Source: Hemicentrotus pulcherrimus (Eukaryota; Echinodermata; Echinoidea; Camarodonta; Strongylocentrotidae). From it: a stretch of 48,304 nt of DNA. This document shows, in pieces, positions 1 through 13,030 of this stretch. Under the pieces are notes generated by a model, which saw nothing but the letters and a program-made list of their open reading frames with translations, had not been told where the DNA came from and made no database searches. A program made the translations under genes and the position numbers. The stretch lies in NCBI GenBank assembly GCA_003118195.1, contig BEXV01000090.1, forward strand, positions 455,383 to 503,686, read 5' to 3'. Within the stretch, counting starts at the first letter, position 1. Every line of letters begins with the position of its first letter.

Positions 1-2462
1 TTAGTTTTATGGTCTATATCCATTGCTATGATACTTGATGTAATCAGTCTGCTCCCCATCGAACCTTAATCAAATCTTGTCAGTTCTTATCTCAACCTAA
101 CTGATTGTAGTTGTTTAATGACTGGGTGTAATTTGAGCTTGATTGAGCAGTAGAGTTTACAAGTTTATCACTGGAATGGACATGAAAGAGTTTGCTCAGT
201 AAACTTGGTCCAATCATTAACGTCAAAAATTGAAGGATGAGCCTGAGAAAGGAGAATAATTGAAAGAATGTGCACGTTTTCTTTTGGCATTTGATTGAAA
301 CCTAACCAAGTGAGTGTTTGCAGAACACTGGGACATCAATTTGTGTCAGGTAATCGAAGGGAATAAAGAAAGAAAGAAAAGATTGGGGGGGGGAGGGGGG
401 CCTCCCAGAGAAGATTTGCTCCTGATTAAATTGTGCTGCTACTGTGGTGACGTAAATCCCAAGATTGTTTGAACCAGGGTGCAAGCTCTTAGGTTACTGC
501 CCTAGATCGTGGCAAATTTAGTTTGGCATGGAGAACTAGCGCGCCTAGAAATTTAATCATTGCCTCATGGAAAGGGAGATTGTGTTAGCACCGGTCCCTG
601 AGATAATTTGAGAAGATCCATAGAAAGAAAATCTTGAGGAAAAGAGGCTTAATTTTCTGTTTCTACATGTCCGTAGAATGAACCAGCAGAGGATAATTTG
701 TTGTTTGACTGTCGGTGTCAGAAGGTATAAGGCATATACTGTAGCACCATAAGCAATGAAATAGTACATGTACATGTAGCTAGAAAAATATGTGCTTATT
801 TGAAACAAACTATCCTCCATTAATCCATCTTAAGTTACTTTTTCATGTCTTTTTTAAAATGGTTTAACATCATAGATCAATCATTGCCATAGAAGTGACT
901 TACATGTACCAGAGTAGTAGTATTTTAAGAGATTTGATTTATGGCATGCAGCAACCTTCTGCAAGCACACAACAAATTGTGTAATGAATAAAAAGTTTGG
1001 AGAAAAAAATGTATTGGGATGTAGGTTTAGGATGGTATGTGGTGTAATTGCATTAACAAAAAAAATTAAAAACACATCATATTATTCAATAAGGGATCAA
1101 GTTCCCCAAGCTTGTAACTCATTGATTCTTTGGAAAATCATGTTCTAAAAGGAAATGTAACACCATACTTCAATCTGGAAAAAAATTGCATTTTTAACGA
1201 TGTGGTAGTAAAAGTAGTATGGAAGAGAGTTACAGCATGAACTTATTTATCAAATAGCAAGAAGTTTGAATTTCACCTTGAGGGGAAAAAATAATGTTCA
1301 ATACTTTTTGATGATCAAAGTTGAGGATGAAACTGAATATAGATGCATTTTAATATTGTAAATTATAATATATGTTTTGATAGGGATTTATTCAGTGTGG
1401 GTATATATAAATTAATTAATTTCTATTGCATCAAAAGAACAAAAAGATGACCTTTAAACTGCTAACCGTAGTATTAAAAAGACATTAAGAGAGACAAACT
1501 TTGGTATTTAGCTGTGCTCCTGAAGTTACAGAAATTGAAAATGGGGAAAGAAGTCCTTGAAGAAGCCGAGAATTGTGGGTAGCATCTTGGCTTCCATTGA
1601 TTTGGCCTGGATATGTCGAGGGCAGCAGACGCATCGATTCTACCTGTGTGTACACTGTTACCATTTAAAGGTAACATAGAAGGGTCATAGTGTCATAGGA
1701 ACCATAGGACCACGTTTCTGGATGCACTTCAGAAACGAATATAATGACCAGCAAGCCTGCCACCGTGTCGCACTCTCATATCATTGTGCAGAGTTCTTCA
1801 AATTTGATATTTGCACAGACATGTACATGTACCGGTACATGTAATTCTTGCACTCTTTGAGAAAGCTGTAAAGGTGCATTTACAGTATCTTGGGCAGACA
1901 CTGCAGGTTTAAAGGAATTATACATTGTCAATTGTAAATATTTACACATGCCAGTATACGTTGTATGTACAGTAATACAATTAACCCTTTTTACTTAACA
2001 TTCTGGTAGTTTGTTATAAGGAGGTGAAATATCAGTTGCATGTGTTTGTTTATTTTTATACCACACTATCATTGTGCTTACCAAATGTACACTTGTATAT
2101 GTACATGTACATATTGTCATATCTACATGAACCTGTACAATTCACAAGTTTTATGTACTGTAAATGTAATATACTTCCTAAAGTAATATGTTTTTTATTG
2201 AAATTTTAGAGGATTTACAGTATATAGATGACTACATGTATATACAATGTACACTCCTACAATTCTCAACATAAGCCCAGCTGGTAATACTGAATTAGTT
2301 TGAAAACATAAAGTGAATATACACATAAATTTTGTGTAATATGGCTGTGAAATTGCATTTTTGCCATGCCTTTAATACAATGCTTGTGGAGACAATGATA
2401 GAAGGAATATATCTACGAGCAGCAGCCAGTGTGCTCAATAAGCAAAACACTTACCCTGTCAG
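1..2462. other. Upstream intergenic or intronic DNA, no exon recognised
   Basis: AT-rich sequence without a supported exon. It holds G-rich runs near 385-400, clustered ACATGTAC palindromes (about 760-780, 1819-1843, 2098-2112) and scattered short chance ORFs on both strands. If the candidate exon at 2463 is real, its acceptor phase implies that at least one earlier coding exon lies upstream, so this stretch would be intron. Confidence 0.5.
1824..1843. repeat. 20-bp perfect palindrome
   Basis: TACATGTACCGGTACATGTA reads identically on both strands. It combines the two palindromic motifs that recur through the window (ACATGT and ACCGGT). It could be a protein-binding site or just a product of the genome-wide motif bias. 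Confidence 0.7.
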
Positions 2463-2539
2463 TGAGTGATAGTGACTTTGTGAAGTACCAATTGATGTCC
2501 AACAGAACGTCAGCCATTCGGAATCCAAAGAGATTGGGA
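2463..2539 (+). CDS. Candidate internal exon of the host gene (weak)
   Basis: A possible 77-bp exon preceded by the acceptor context cttaccctgtcag and followed by the donor gtgggt. Read with two leading bases completing an upstream codon, it encodes about 25 residues including the stretch SNRTSAIRNPKRLG and ends exactly at a codon boundary. The next exon at 3004 begins at a codon boundary, so the two are phase-compatible over a 464-bp intron. NRT would be an N-glycosylation sequon, in keeping with the NDT in the next exon. The frame stays open about 65 bases upstream and runs beyond the proposed donor to a stop near 2580. The call rests only on splice-like sites and phase, so it may be a chance ORF. 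Confidence 0.35.
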
Positions 2540-3003
2540 GTGGGTAGACCGGTCAACAATATCGGGGAAGAGACGAGAGAGTGATCAAGAGAGTTGAAGA
2601 AAACAAAAATACATGTAGGAAAGAAATGTAGAGGTTTGGAAGGAATACATAGATGTTTGCCACCATATTATGAACTCTACAAATTTATTGAATGTGTTGG
2701 TTACTGCTTTTGACTATTATTATTATTGTCATGATTATCATAACTTAAAATTAGAAAGGAGAGTGGGAGACAGAGAGAGAGAGAGAGGGAGAGGGGGGTG
2801 GAGTCAGATCTTGTGTGAGAGGGAGAACAAGAGAAATAGATAAAGACAGAAAATGAGAGTGGGGATTAAAAGAGGAGAGATGAGAGGAGGAGGAGAAAGA
2901 GAAAAAAAAACAGAGAGATGTATGAATTCAAAAAAAAAAATCAAATACTGTTTTATCACAATTTTTAAATGCAATCTTTTGTTCCTACCTTTTTATTATG
3001 CAG
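2540..3003 (+). other. Putative short intron
   Basis: Sequence between the weak candidate exon and the well-supported exon at 3004. It contains a purine-rich GA tract at about 2770-2910 and ends in a good polypyrimidine stretch (tttttattatgcag) immediately before the exon. No other coding signal was seen. Confidence 0.4.
2768..2800. repeat. GA-rich microsatellite
   Basis: A run of GA dinucleotides grading into GGGAGAGGGGGG. A looser purine-rich stretch continues to about 2915. Confidence 0.8.
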
Positions 3004-3110
3004 GATACATGTCACACTCTAAGCGAGTGTTTTGGGATTAATGATACAGAGGACCAGATGGTGGATATACAGCTTAAACCTATCCAGCTCCAGCAAGGGG
3101 TTCAACTCAG
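3004..3110 (+). CDS. Internal coding exon of a probable extracellular protein, unrecognised family
   Basis: A 107-bp exon bounded by a strong acceptor (tttttattatgcag) and the donor gtaggt. It opens at a codon boundary and ends with two bases of an unfinished codon. The 35 complete codons carry no stop and encode a peptide beginning DTCHTLSECFGINDTEDQ and ending with the motif QLQQGVQL. Visible features are two Cys residues eight apart (CHTLSEC would allow a disulfide) and an NDT glycosylation sequon. The last two bases, AG, join with the A opening the exon at 38946 to make Arg, continuing an uninterrupted frame across a 35.8 kb intron. The composition looks like a secreted or luminal domain. 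I do not recognise the family, and both ends of the gene lie outside the window or are unresolved. Confidence 0.75.
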
Positions 3111-3124
3111 GTAGGTTTATAATG

Positions 3125-3615
3125 CCCTTTTCTAACTGCACTCTATCGGAGTCACACCGATGAAAATACAGATTGAATTTTCCTTATGTAAACGAAGGTG
3201 AAAACGCAGTATTCCCCCTGTCGTTTTTCTGTGGCGAGCCCATGCCGGAAGTGAAGAATTATTGCGTAATTATTAAGCACGTGCTCCATCTATAGCTAGC
3301 ATGCAGCATGTTCAACCATAAGTCAACAAACACAGCTGGTTACGATAAAGCGCGCGTATACTGTGACCTTTGACCATTTTAATCGCTGTTTTAATCGCCT
3401 TTTTCTCCCGAACGATTTCTAACTGCACGTTTCATCGGTGTCACACCGATAGAATGAGAATTTCTCCTGCTCTTGAGCAGGAGAATTTAATCGCCTATTT
3501 CTCTTCTTTTCATCGGCTATTTAATCGCCCTTTTCTCCTCTGTTGCTTTCTAACTGGCACTTTCATCGGATGCGTCCGGATGCATCCGATGAAAATCGGT
3601 GCAGTTAGAAAAGGG
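3125..3615. mobile_element. MITE-like element with 16-bp terminal inverted repeats
   Basis: The left end CCCTTTTCTAACTGCA (3125-3140) is repeated as its perfect reverse complement at 3600-3615, bounding a 491-bp segment. Inside, the motif TTCTAACTGCA with a nearby CATCGG recurs about three times. Three nested palindromes are visible: ATCGGTGT-ACACCGAT around 3437-3451, TTCTCCTGCTC/GAGCAGGAGAA around 3463-3486, and CATCGGATGC/GCATCCGATG around 3562-3590. ORFs within have no transposase features. No clear target-site duplication was found. This fits a non-autonomous DNA transposon. It starts only 14 bp after the exon donor. Confidence 0.7.
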
Positions 3616-5656
3616 TACATGTATAAGACAGCAAGAAAAAAACTTCAGATTAAAACAAAAAAGATCGGTTTCCTTCTCGTTATTATTAACCAGTTATTGT
3701 GTTGATTCTTTCATCATTGCTTTCATTGTTGCACATTTACATTTACTGTATAAATAATATGTTGATGGTATTTAAAAATGAAAGAGTGGCTGGAAAATTT
3801 GAAGCCATTAGTGGATATGGCATCTTACTCAAGTGTTACATGTACATGTAGGACCAAGATAGAACTGTTGAGAAAGACGAGAAAAATATAAAAGCTTACA
3901 TTTACCTCTAATCCTTGTCATTGAAGATGATTATGGTCGGTCAAAGTCTGTCTGGTTTAATATTGAGTTAGAGGAAATTTTGCTTTCAAGAATACTAGAT
4001 TATCTCTGCAATGGAGTAGTGAGGTAGGTGCTACAAGGAATTCTGCCTGTAAGTACATCTTTGATTGTAATACATATAGTGGATTGGAAGCCACATGGCT
4101 CAAGGTTAATAGAAGCATTTTTATTGGTGTCTAGAAAAGTGATAGGAATTTTAAAGAGGTTTTAGTTTTGATGTAGAGTGACTTGCAGGTATCTATACAA
4201 AAGACTAAAAAACTCACAAGTAATTGGTCTTAAAGGTCAACCTTTACTGTTTTAATTAGTCATAGTAAGAACTATTACATTGATTCCAAGGAATTGATAT
4301 CATGACTGTGGCATCTCTATGACGGAGCGTCATAGACAATTCATCATATGATTATGTAAACGTAACCCATGATTGCGATCAATTTAAGAGAGATAGAGAG
4401 AGATGGAGAAAATTTGTTCTCTTTTCTGCAGCTGAGTGTTCTGTTTTCATACAGTGTGCAACAGTAGAGATACAGGTAAAAATGAATTAGAACTTGTACA
4501 ACCTGGCAGTTGAGCCGCAGGGTAAAAATTGACCTTTTTTCCCCAATGGTAATCAATAAAACGTGAATATTAGATTAAGAGTTGATTGCAATCATATTCT
4601 GCGATATACCTCCTCTAATCTCTTCTACAAATCTAGTCCTAGGTATTACAAACAACTTGCTCTTTGAGAAAAGGGTTGAGCACACACACATGTGTGACAT
4701 TTCTAATAATCTTATCTCTGCTTCTGCTCCTCTTGTTACTGTTGAATGAACTTCTATTTCTATTACTCTCATTTCTTATTTTAGTCATAAGTTTTCTACT
4801 CTAACATACAAAAGTGTATTCAAGGCATCTACATAGTATATACAGCTATCGTTTGATTGGTTAATTGGAGGTTGGGTGACTGGTCGGACAGTTTACTAAT
4901 TTCTCAAGATTATGTTTCGTTTTGGGAGACAAAAGAACTTTTTATGAGATCAAGCTCAGTCTGGATTCAGAAATTCTCATTAGAGTGATGGCGCATATAT
5001 TTTTTAACATTGAATTTTCATTTTGGCGTTCTTGAAATGAAAGCCCTCACCCACTCTGTGGGTTGAAATGTTGTTTGTCAGTAAAAGAGCCAAAAGCAGA
5101 GGGCCAAGAAAATAGTTTGGTGAGCATAGCTTGCCTGCAGTTAACAGTTGCAGCTTGGGTATTGATTTCTACCTGTAGGACAATCAAATGCTAATCACAT
5201 GAACTAAATAATAGAGAGGAGAAATGATGTTAGAGAAATTGTTAGAGATGCGATCAATGGCAACAATGAGAGGAAAAAAGACACAATGGTTTGTTCTTGT
5301 TTTGAGAATTTTTCCATTTAAGAAATTTGTGCAAGGCTCTGTGAGTAGCTAGTTTTTAATCTTTTGTTTTTGAGGCACAGGAATTACAGTTTCATATTGT
5401 GATCACAAAGACTTTCAAAAGTAATTCAAAGTCATTATTAGTACCGGTAGCTTTGTCCATCACCGTATGAGATGTGTGAACATTAATCTCATTTCACTTA
5501 ATCCGAATATGATATCTACAGGCCATACAGTAGAGTATTGAAAATGCTGTTCAGTTTATTTCTTGCGTGTGTTTATTCTCAAGGCTCTGCATCTAAACAA
5601 AGCTAGAAACACATCAGTATAACCATACATGTATTCTACAAGCCCCTTTTGGATCT

Positions 5657-6199
5657 TAAAGGTACTATGTCCCATTTGCAGGACAAAAAATGAAAAAGTT
5701 AAATTCCAACTGCATTTGAAAGATAATACTAATTTAGAACTTCCCTAAAATAGGTGGGGCTTGAAAATGTCTTCAAGTGGGAAAATAACAACTATTAGTT
5801 ATCAAATCGACTTTAGGGCTATAGAGCCCAAAAGTAATAGTCTTGATTTTCAGACAGTTATATCGAATGGTCATACGTTTTATGCTGCGCAAAGATTCGA
5901 TCAGTTTAATCTTGGCCATCACAAGAAGTGGGTTATTGATGTAGACAAATGCTCATGTATCCTTTACAGCTCTTTTTATGTATTATATTACCAAAGAAGA
6001 AAAAAGGCCAGTCAGTCACTCAAAAGTGTCTGACAGTGAAGTCTAGCAAGTAAACAGGTTTCCTTGCATAATTTTAATATTAGGACACTGCTAATGTTTA
6101 AATTTCACAGATAGGACATACATGACATATTCATAATTCCTGTTTTTGTAGCATTCTACTGCATTTGAGGTTGGCTGCAAAAGGGACATGGTACCTTTA
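5657..6199. mobile_element. MITE-like element with imperfect terminal inverted repeats
   Basis: The left end reads TAAAGGTACTATGTCCCATT and continues TGCAG. The reverse complement of the right end (about 6174-6199) reads TAAAGGTACCATGTCCCTTT and continues TGCAG. These are near-identical 25-bp ends with two substitutions. The 543-bp segment between them includes a 90-codon ORF at 5761-6033 that has no recognisable domain and is most likely incidental. No target-site duplication was certain. Confidence 0.55.
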
Positions 6200-9100
6200 C
6201 ATGTAAAAGCAACACTAAGATTTCAAAGTTCTACATTTTGTCCATTTAATCTTTTTTTAAAACTCTTTCATTTGCCACCAAAACTGCACCCAGCCATTTT
6301 GTTGACAGAGACTGGGCTAGAATGGGGTTATTGCTACGTGTAACAGTTAGGAAATGTGCAATTTTCTCTCTGTTTGCATCCACCGTTAACAATGGCTGGC
6401 AGCTATGTCATATGTTGCAATTCCAAACAGACCCTATGGCTAACATTATACACTCTGTTAGTGATGGGGAAGGAGCAGTCATGTACAAAGCTAACTTGTT
6501 TTGCCTGCTTTCTAACTGGATAGATCTTAATACATTATAATAAGTTGGATGAGAATACAGATTACAGATCAGAATGAGTGAAAGCAGTATACTTGGTCAA
6601 GTACATGTAGGTACTGTATAGGAAGAGAAAAGAAGAGACAGATACTGTAGGGACGGAAAGTGAGAGAATGAGAGAGAAGAAAATATTTAATCATCTTTTA
6701 GTCTGCATGTAGAAAATAAAAATGCATATATATTACTGAATTTTTCATCAAAGTACTGAAGAGAAATCTAGAGATATGTAGGAAGGACTGCCTTACTGTA
6801 GTATAGTCTTGTTTGAGGTTGGTCTTCATGTAATACGATTGTAGATACATGTATATTTATGCACACATATGTGCATGAGCAAGATACTGATTCCTTATTT
6901 CTGCACTTGACTGTAGCTGGCTAATGTAAGATAAATAAAGTCAGAAAGACAGACTGAGTCATGTGAAGGGTGTAAACAGATGTACATGCAGGGATCTAGA
7001 TTGTCTCCTGGAGCCGAGCGGTAATGGCTCCCATGCTGTTTGAGGAGTATCCAGTGTTGCAGATGGAGTGTTGGACCGGATTGTTGGAGAAGCTTTCTGT
7101 CAGCTCAGCTGCTTCTCCTGGATGTCACATATGACAAGTCATTCTATGAGTAGAGGAAACAACATGCATCAAAATGCTCCAATTTACATCTAATATTCAC
7201 ACAAAACTGTAAAAAGAGATTAAGAGTTATGAGAATAGTGTGCCAGGAAAACAGTGAAGCATGAAAATCTCTTGTATGCTTTTATCTAGGATGTTTATAT
7301 TTCACAAATTTTGTTTGCTTATGTTTTATAGGTCAAGCATTTAGAAATAAATTTAGAAGTTCACTTTAAAAATTGATTTTTTTCCAAGGATAAGGTACTG
7401 TAAATAGGATTCCGCAAATGTCCGTAGCAAAGCAAAAGAGCATGAAACTTTGCATACAATGCAAAAGCATAGTGAAAGAGCTGTAAGATGAGAGTTTATT
7501 TCTCTTTACATTCTGCACATGGCATGAGGCCCTTTCTTGCAGGTAATCAGAATTGTTTAGTTGTACGTTCCAAACGAATTGTGGCTGATAAAGTAGATGC
7601 ATGGGAAATTGGTTTTCTTGGAACAATGTACCAGAGTGAGTTCTGGTTGTAGCAGTAAATACCTGCCTCTTCCAATCTGACATCAAATCCAAGTTCTTGT
7701 TTCACATCTTGAAAGAGTCTTTATCCCATTTTCTAGGAGATAGCTCCTGCAATGCATCCCCCTATTTGATCAGATACCATTCCCATCAATCATTGCAACT
7801 GGTAATAATTCCCTCCTCCAATGAGAGATCTCACAATGCATCACAACCCTCCCCAAAATATCCTGACGAGCTAGAAGGCACTTCCCTCCCGCTTTGCTCC
7901 TGCCTCTACGGAAGTCTCACTCCTTCCGACAGCAGCCGTAACCATTTAAAGTGGCCTGCCCACCTCTTTGTGGCTACTGTCGCATGTTATTGAAGGTGAT
8001 GTTCTTCAGCAATTGCCTCCCATGCCAATGAGTCTATTGCATATTAAGGATGTGTTGGACGTGTAAAAACCTTTCCCAGGCTTTGTATCACCCTAAATTG
8101 GTTTCCAGAGCAAATTTATCTAACCCATTATGCCTGGTAGTGTTGCAGGAAAGTGTTGCACTTCAGCACTTCACTCCATTTTCCCCTGGCCCTTAGTCAC
8201 GTTACAAAATTGTGTGCAAACAGCCTGCCATTGGCAATTAGATAACGCTCAACTTGGTTGATCTATTTTTCATAAAAGAGAGCCCTTAAAAAACTGTGTC
8301 CCTTTTCAATTAAATTTCAGCGGTCATCTCTGTTGTTGTCTGCAGGTTTGTGTTTAGATTACTTACCAACTCCTTCCTGTTTTTCCTCTTCCAAGACATC
8401 ATCATTCTGTACTATCATTCTAGTAGTGCTATGTCAGAAGTCATCTCATTTTGAAGAGGATATTGCATGTTTTTTGTCATCGCATACCGGTAGTTAATAT
8501 CTCCAATGTAATATAGGTCCTTTGCTTGGGAATTTCTGTTCAGATTAAAATGTCATTTTTTTTCTTCTGCAATATTACAACAATATTGTACCATGGTGCT
8601 AGTAGCCCTGTGTCAAGAGTCATCTATTTTGGAGAAGAAAACAAGAATGCTGCATGATTTCAGAGAACAGTCATTCGATTTTGTAGAAAGGATTATGAAG
8701 GGCAGAAGCCTACAATATCTTAATCATAACAATTGGTAAAGGAATTCAAGTGATAGTTGGGGAAGCAACATACATGTACTGTTCTTTTCTTTTTGTTAAT
8801 TTCCTAATTGCCAACATATAATAGGTTTGTGCGTTAAGCAATACATGTATAAACAAGTACATGTTATGTAGCAAGTGCATTCTAGTCACTGTAACTTTAG
8901 GAGGTCTCCATGACAACCTCATATCAACAATATAGAACACTTCCTAAGTTCCAACTGGTGCAGAAAGAACAAAGTGGGAGAGAAAGGTGGTATATTCCCA
9001 TGGAGGAATATGTGAAATGTAAACAGAATACCGGTATATAATGGCCTGCGTTTTAGCAGGGTTAATTGTTGGTAATACATTGTACATATTGTGTGAAGGT

Positions 9101-12100
9101 CCATTTTGACGGATATTAAAGTTGTACATGTACAGTTGTATGTTCAGTTTTTAGATTTCAGTCAAGTTTCTTTTATTTCACATGAAAAATTATACATTGA
9201 CAAAACATAGCATATTTAACAAAACTTATAATCATGAACAATAAAGACATCTACCGGTACACAGTATAAGTTTGCATTGTATTTACACAAGACAATTTCT
9301 AAATTACATGTGAAAAAAAGGAACTTCATAAAAACCATAGCTTGAAGAGTTAAAGTTCCTCAAAATAATTTTTACACTGTGTCATTCATAATAAGGTAGA
9401 AATATAATGATTAAAAAGCAAATTATACAGACAAACACAATGAAATGATATGGATGATGGATGTAAGAAAAAGGAGAAATAGGAAGAGAAGGTAAATAAT
9501 GGGAGTCAGAAGAAGAATGAGAGCGTTGTATGATTCGTTGACCTCACAATAAATATCAACTAAATTTAATCTCCAAGCAATGAAAATCTCTAGAATATCT
9601 ATAAGGAGAACCCTGTAATTTTGAATTGAAGACTAGTCATTCAGAGCTTCAATGAACACAGAACAAGTTGAGTATACATGTACATGTATCTCTAACAACA
9701 TTATGAGTTCATACATGTAACCTGAATATTGTTATCCTCTTGATTGGGATATAAAGCCGTTTGATCTGCAGGCATTTCTCCTGCAGCAGGTCTCTTTTGT
9801 TTCTTGTCTGCACTGCATTGTGGGATAGGATGTCATCGTTAATCTTCATCCTGGAGGGGAGCAGTGTGTTCTGGCTGCTCATGTAATAAATATCAATATT
9901 GGACAAAGACACTGGCTCCTCTCAAGATACTGTTTCAAGCTCAGTTCAGCTTGGGAAAAATTATTCTTAGGATGAGGTTTAAATATAGTATAGATGTTAG
10001 CCTTGGGTGTTTTAAGTAATATGTAGTGCTGTGGCTATGTGTAAAGTTTTTAAAATTACACTTTATACAGACTTTTCTAAGCATTCTAGCATTAACATGC
10101 CCAGTGCATGAACATTCATGAATTGTAAATCCAGGCCCAATTTAGAATTAAAAGTACAAACTTAAAGTTTATTCTGCCAAATCTCTTTGGATAGTATGAA
10201 CATGCTCTGCGTGATGCACAGGATTGATCAAGGCTGCCATCTTTGTCTTAGACCAGACCAAAATGCATTTATCAGTAGACTTTCTTAATGCAGAGTGTTT
10301 CTGCACGATGAATCTCAATCGTGGCCTCACTGCAACGAGGTCCTTTGTCATCGGAGCAAGCAGCATCTTTAAATTGAGTGACGAATAGGAGGATATGAGA
10401 TAAAAGCAACATGACTTCATCAGATGGATCTTAATCATATTTGTGAGAATGCCTCACGTCTGGGCTGAGATTAGGGACTATATGTGGACAGATTAGTTGA
10501 GCAAGATGTACACTGAAACCTTCCCCATGGTTCTTGAGAGTGTACCATCAAAAACTGTATGTAGCCTTTTTCAGCCCCTCTTCATATCAGTTAAGAAATT
10601 ATTATTTGAGGAAGAAGGAAGAATTATGATTAAAAGCTGAAAAAGAAGGATACCTTGAATGCCATTAATATAACTTAGAACAGAAGCAAGCTAGAGAGCG
10701 AGAGAGCAAAAAGGAGGGAGATAGGGGGAAGGGAGAGAGGGAGAAGAATTTAGACGTTATTTTTGTCCTACAAGCAGCTATTCACAAACAGATGTATTTG
10801 GTATTGGGGTTCTTTAAAAAGTAGATATCACAAATTGGTAATCCAAATAAAGCTGACTTTGTGAGTAATATTTGCATACTTACGCTAATATATTGTTATG
10901 TAATGGTTGTACAAGTCTACACCCCCTCAGTAATAATATGTAATATCTCTCAGTATGTCCCAATACAGATAAGACCCACCCTGCGATATACCAGATCTCC
11001 TTCCAAGACATTTGTTTAATATCTTATTCCAGCCAAATAAACCCCTAATTGTATACATCTGTAAAGTGCCCCTAAACCTCCAAAACAAAAGACTTCCTGT
11101 CTTTCTACCAATAACCAAAGCCCCCTTTATTTAATAAGACACTTTCCCAGAACAGATTACATGTGTATGCTAAATGACTGTGTGAGGGAACTTGTCTTTG
11201 TCCCTTTGACACATTGTATAAATAAACATGTTCTGGCTTTCTGATGGGGAGTTCAGTTTTGATCACCATTTGATCAAGACCCTCTTTCTAGCTGTCTCTC
11301 TCTTCATCCTGTGTTTTACATATATGTGGAAGTTTGTATGATGTGACCGATTTGAGTCTCCAAAGTTTGGAGATAATAAAATACACTATTACTCTGGAAT
11401 TGCTAGCCTCTCCTTGATTCTTTATATTTATGTACCTCTACTACTGCCAATAACACAATAGACCGATCCCAACACGACAATATATCAGTTGGTTTGAACT
11501 GTCAATAACCTTTTTGCAGTACCTTTCAGCCTGTGGGACTTCTTACAGATTACTCAGAGTAAACACCTTGGATTTTTGTGAAGAAAAAATGTGACTGGAA
11601 AAAGATTGAAAATACGCTGTGCTAGTGGACAGAGGAAGTGAGTTTTCACGAGACATTAAGCTTGTGCTACATATGTAGATGTTTTTTTGAAAAATTTTGT
11701 TGACAGATTTTCACCAGCCCAAAAGGGCAATTTTCGGGTAACCGTGAGTAACTCTCATGATTATGCTACACGTTGTTTACATTCAATTTGTTGATATTGA
11801 GCATGACCTTCAGTGACAGCCACAAAGGAAAGGCATTGCCATCCTAGTAGCAACAACAGCGCAAAAACAACAAAGCTATTGAAAAGCCCCTCATTTTTTA
11901 GCAGTAATGCAGGAACTCATCAAGCCCAAATATACATGTATATCTTATTATTTACTCATTATAATTTATTGACCATTTGTTTGTGCATTGTCCTTTTTAC
12001 TCATACAATGCAAAACTCTAATGATCTTTTGAAGTAGTTTGATGGGTTGATGGGTGAATAATGTACTCTTATACCCGTATGTCCACCCTAAATAAACAAT

Positions 12101-12997
12101 GTCTGAGTGATAGAGAGACTTAGAGACATGGTTAAGGGTAGAATACATGCCCCAAATTAAAAGAAAACTAATGTTAGTAAGATATACAGGACAAAGAGAA
12201 CCAACATTACTTTGCAAAATGGCATCTTGAAGCTAAATTCAAAGCATCATCCTCAGTAAATTTTAAATGCCTCCAGAAAGGTAGTGATTCAACGGCTTCT
12301 ATTGGTTTTAGTAATGCATAAACTTGTTACAGAGGATCATGAAAGGCCGTGATTGTCAATTAGTATTTGACAGTCTTTTAATGGGCATTGAAGTGGACCG
12401 TGTCTTAATCCACTTATTCCATTGCATTGGCGACTGGCTCCCTGCTAATTCAATAAGCCTACTGCTTGTAGGTCTTTCTGGGGCCCAGATATCAAAACGT
12501 GTGTAACCAGTCGTCTGGAAACTAGGATACCAGGAAAACAATACCTTGGATGGCTGAATCCTTATAATAAAGAATTGCTTGTGCAATCGTTGGACTTAAT
12601 TTTGTTTTATGAGTTAAAACTGAGTCTGATTGTCCACTGTTTACTTATTTCTGATGAGCTTGTGTCAACAATTAATATATCATTCTATTGATGTTTTTGT
12701 CTTTCTATCTTTCCCTTAGTGAAGAAAAACACTTAAAATATTATTTACAGGTTGATAGATTTTCTGTCTTCCAAGCAATGATTTAAATGTTTTACTGTTC
12801 TGTATCTGTATCTTATTTTACATTATTTTTAATAATCTTTCCTATTTTCACAGTGATATTTTTGTGATAACATAAATAAAACTTTGTACTACAAACCAAA
12901 TCATTATGTTATAGGGAAAATGTATGTAATGCTTTTTTTTTCTAACTGTGCTGCATCATGATTGGTTCACCAACACAAAACAAACATTTAAAACAAA

Positions 12998-13030
12998 AAA
13001 AGTTTAGTTCAGTTCAGTTCAGTTTATTTT
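12998..13030. repeat. (AGTTC)n pentanucleotide tail
   Basis: About four copies of an AGTTC/TCAGT unit following an A-rich run and leading into TTTATTTTTTCAT. The layout resembles the simple-repeat 3' end of a retroposon in reverse orientation; a similar arrangement with AATTG occurs at about 45735. Confidence 0.5.

Noticed and set aside
7697..7993. 98-codon + strand ORF
   Set aside because: No motif, unremarkable composition, overlapping chance frames and no splice context.
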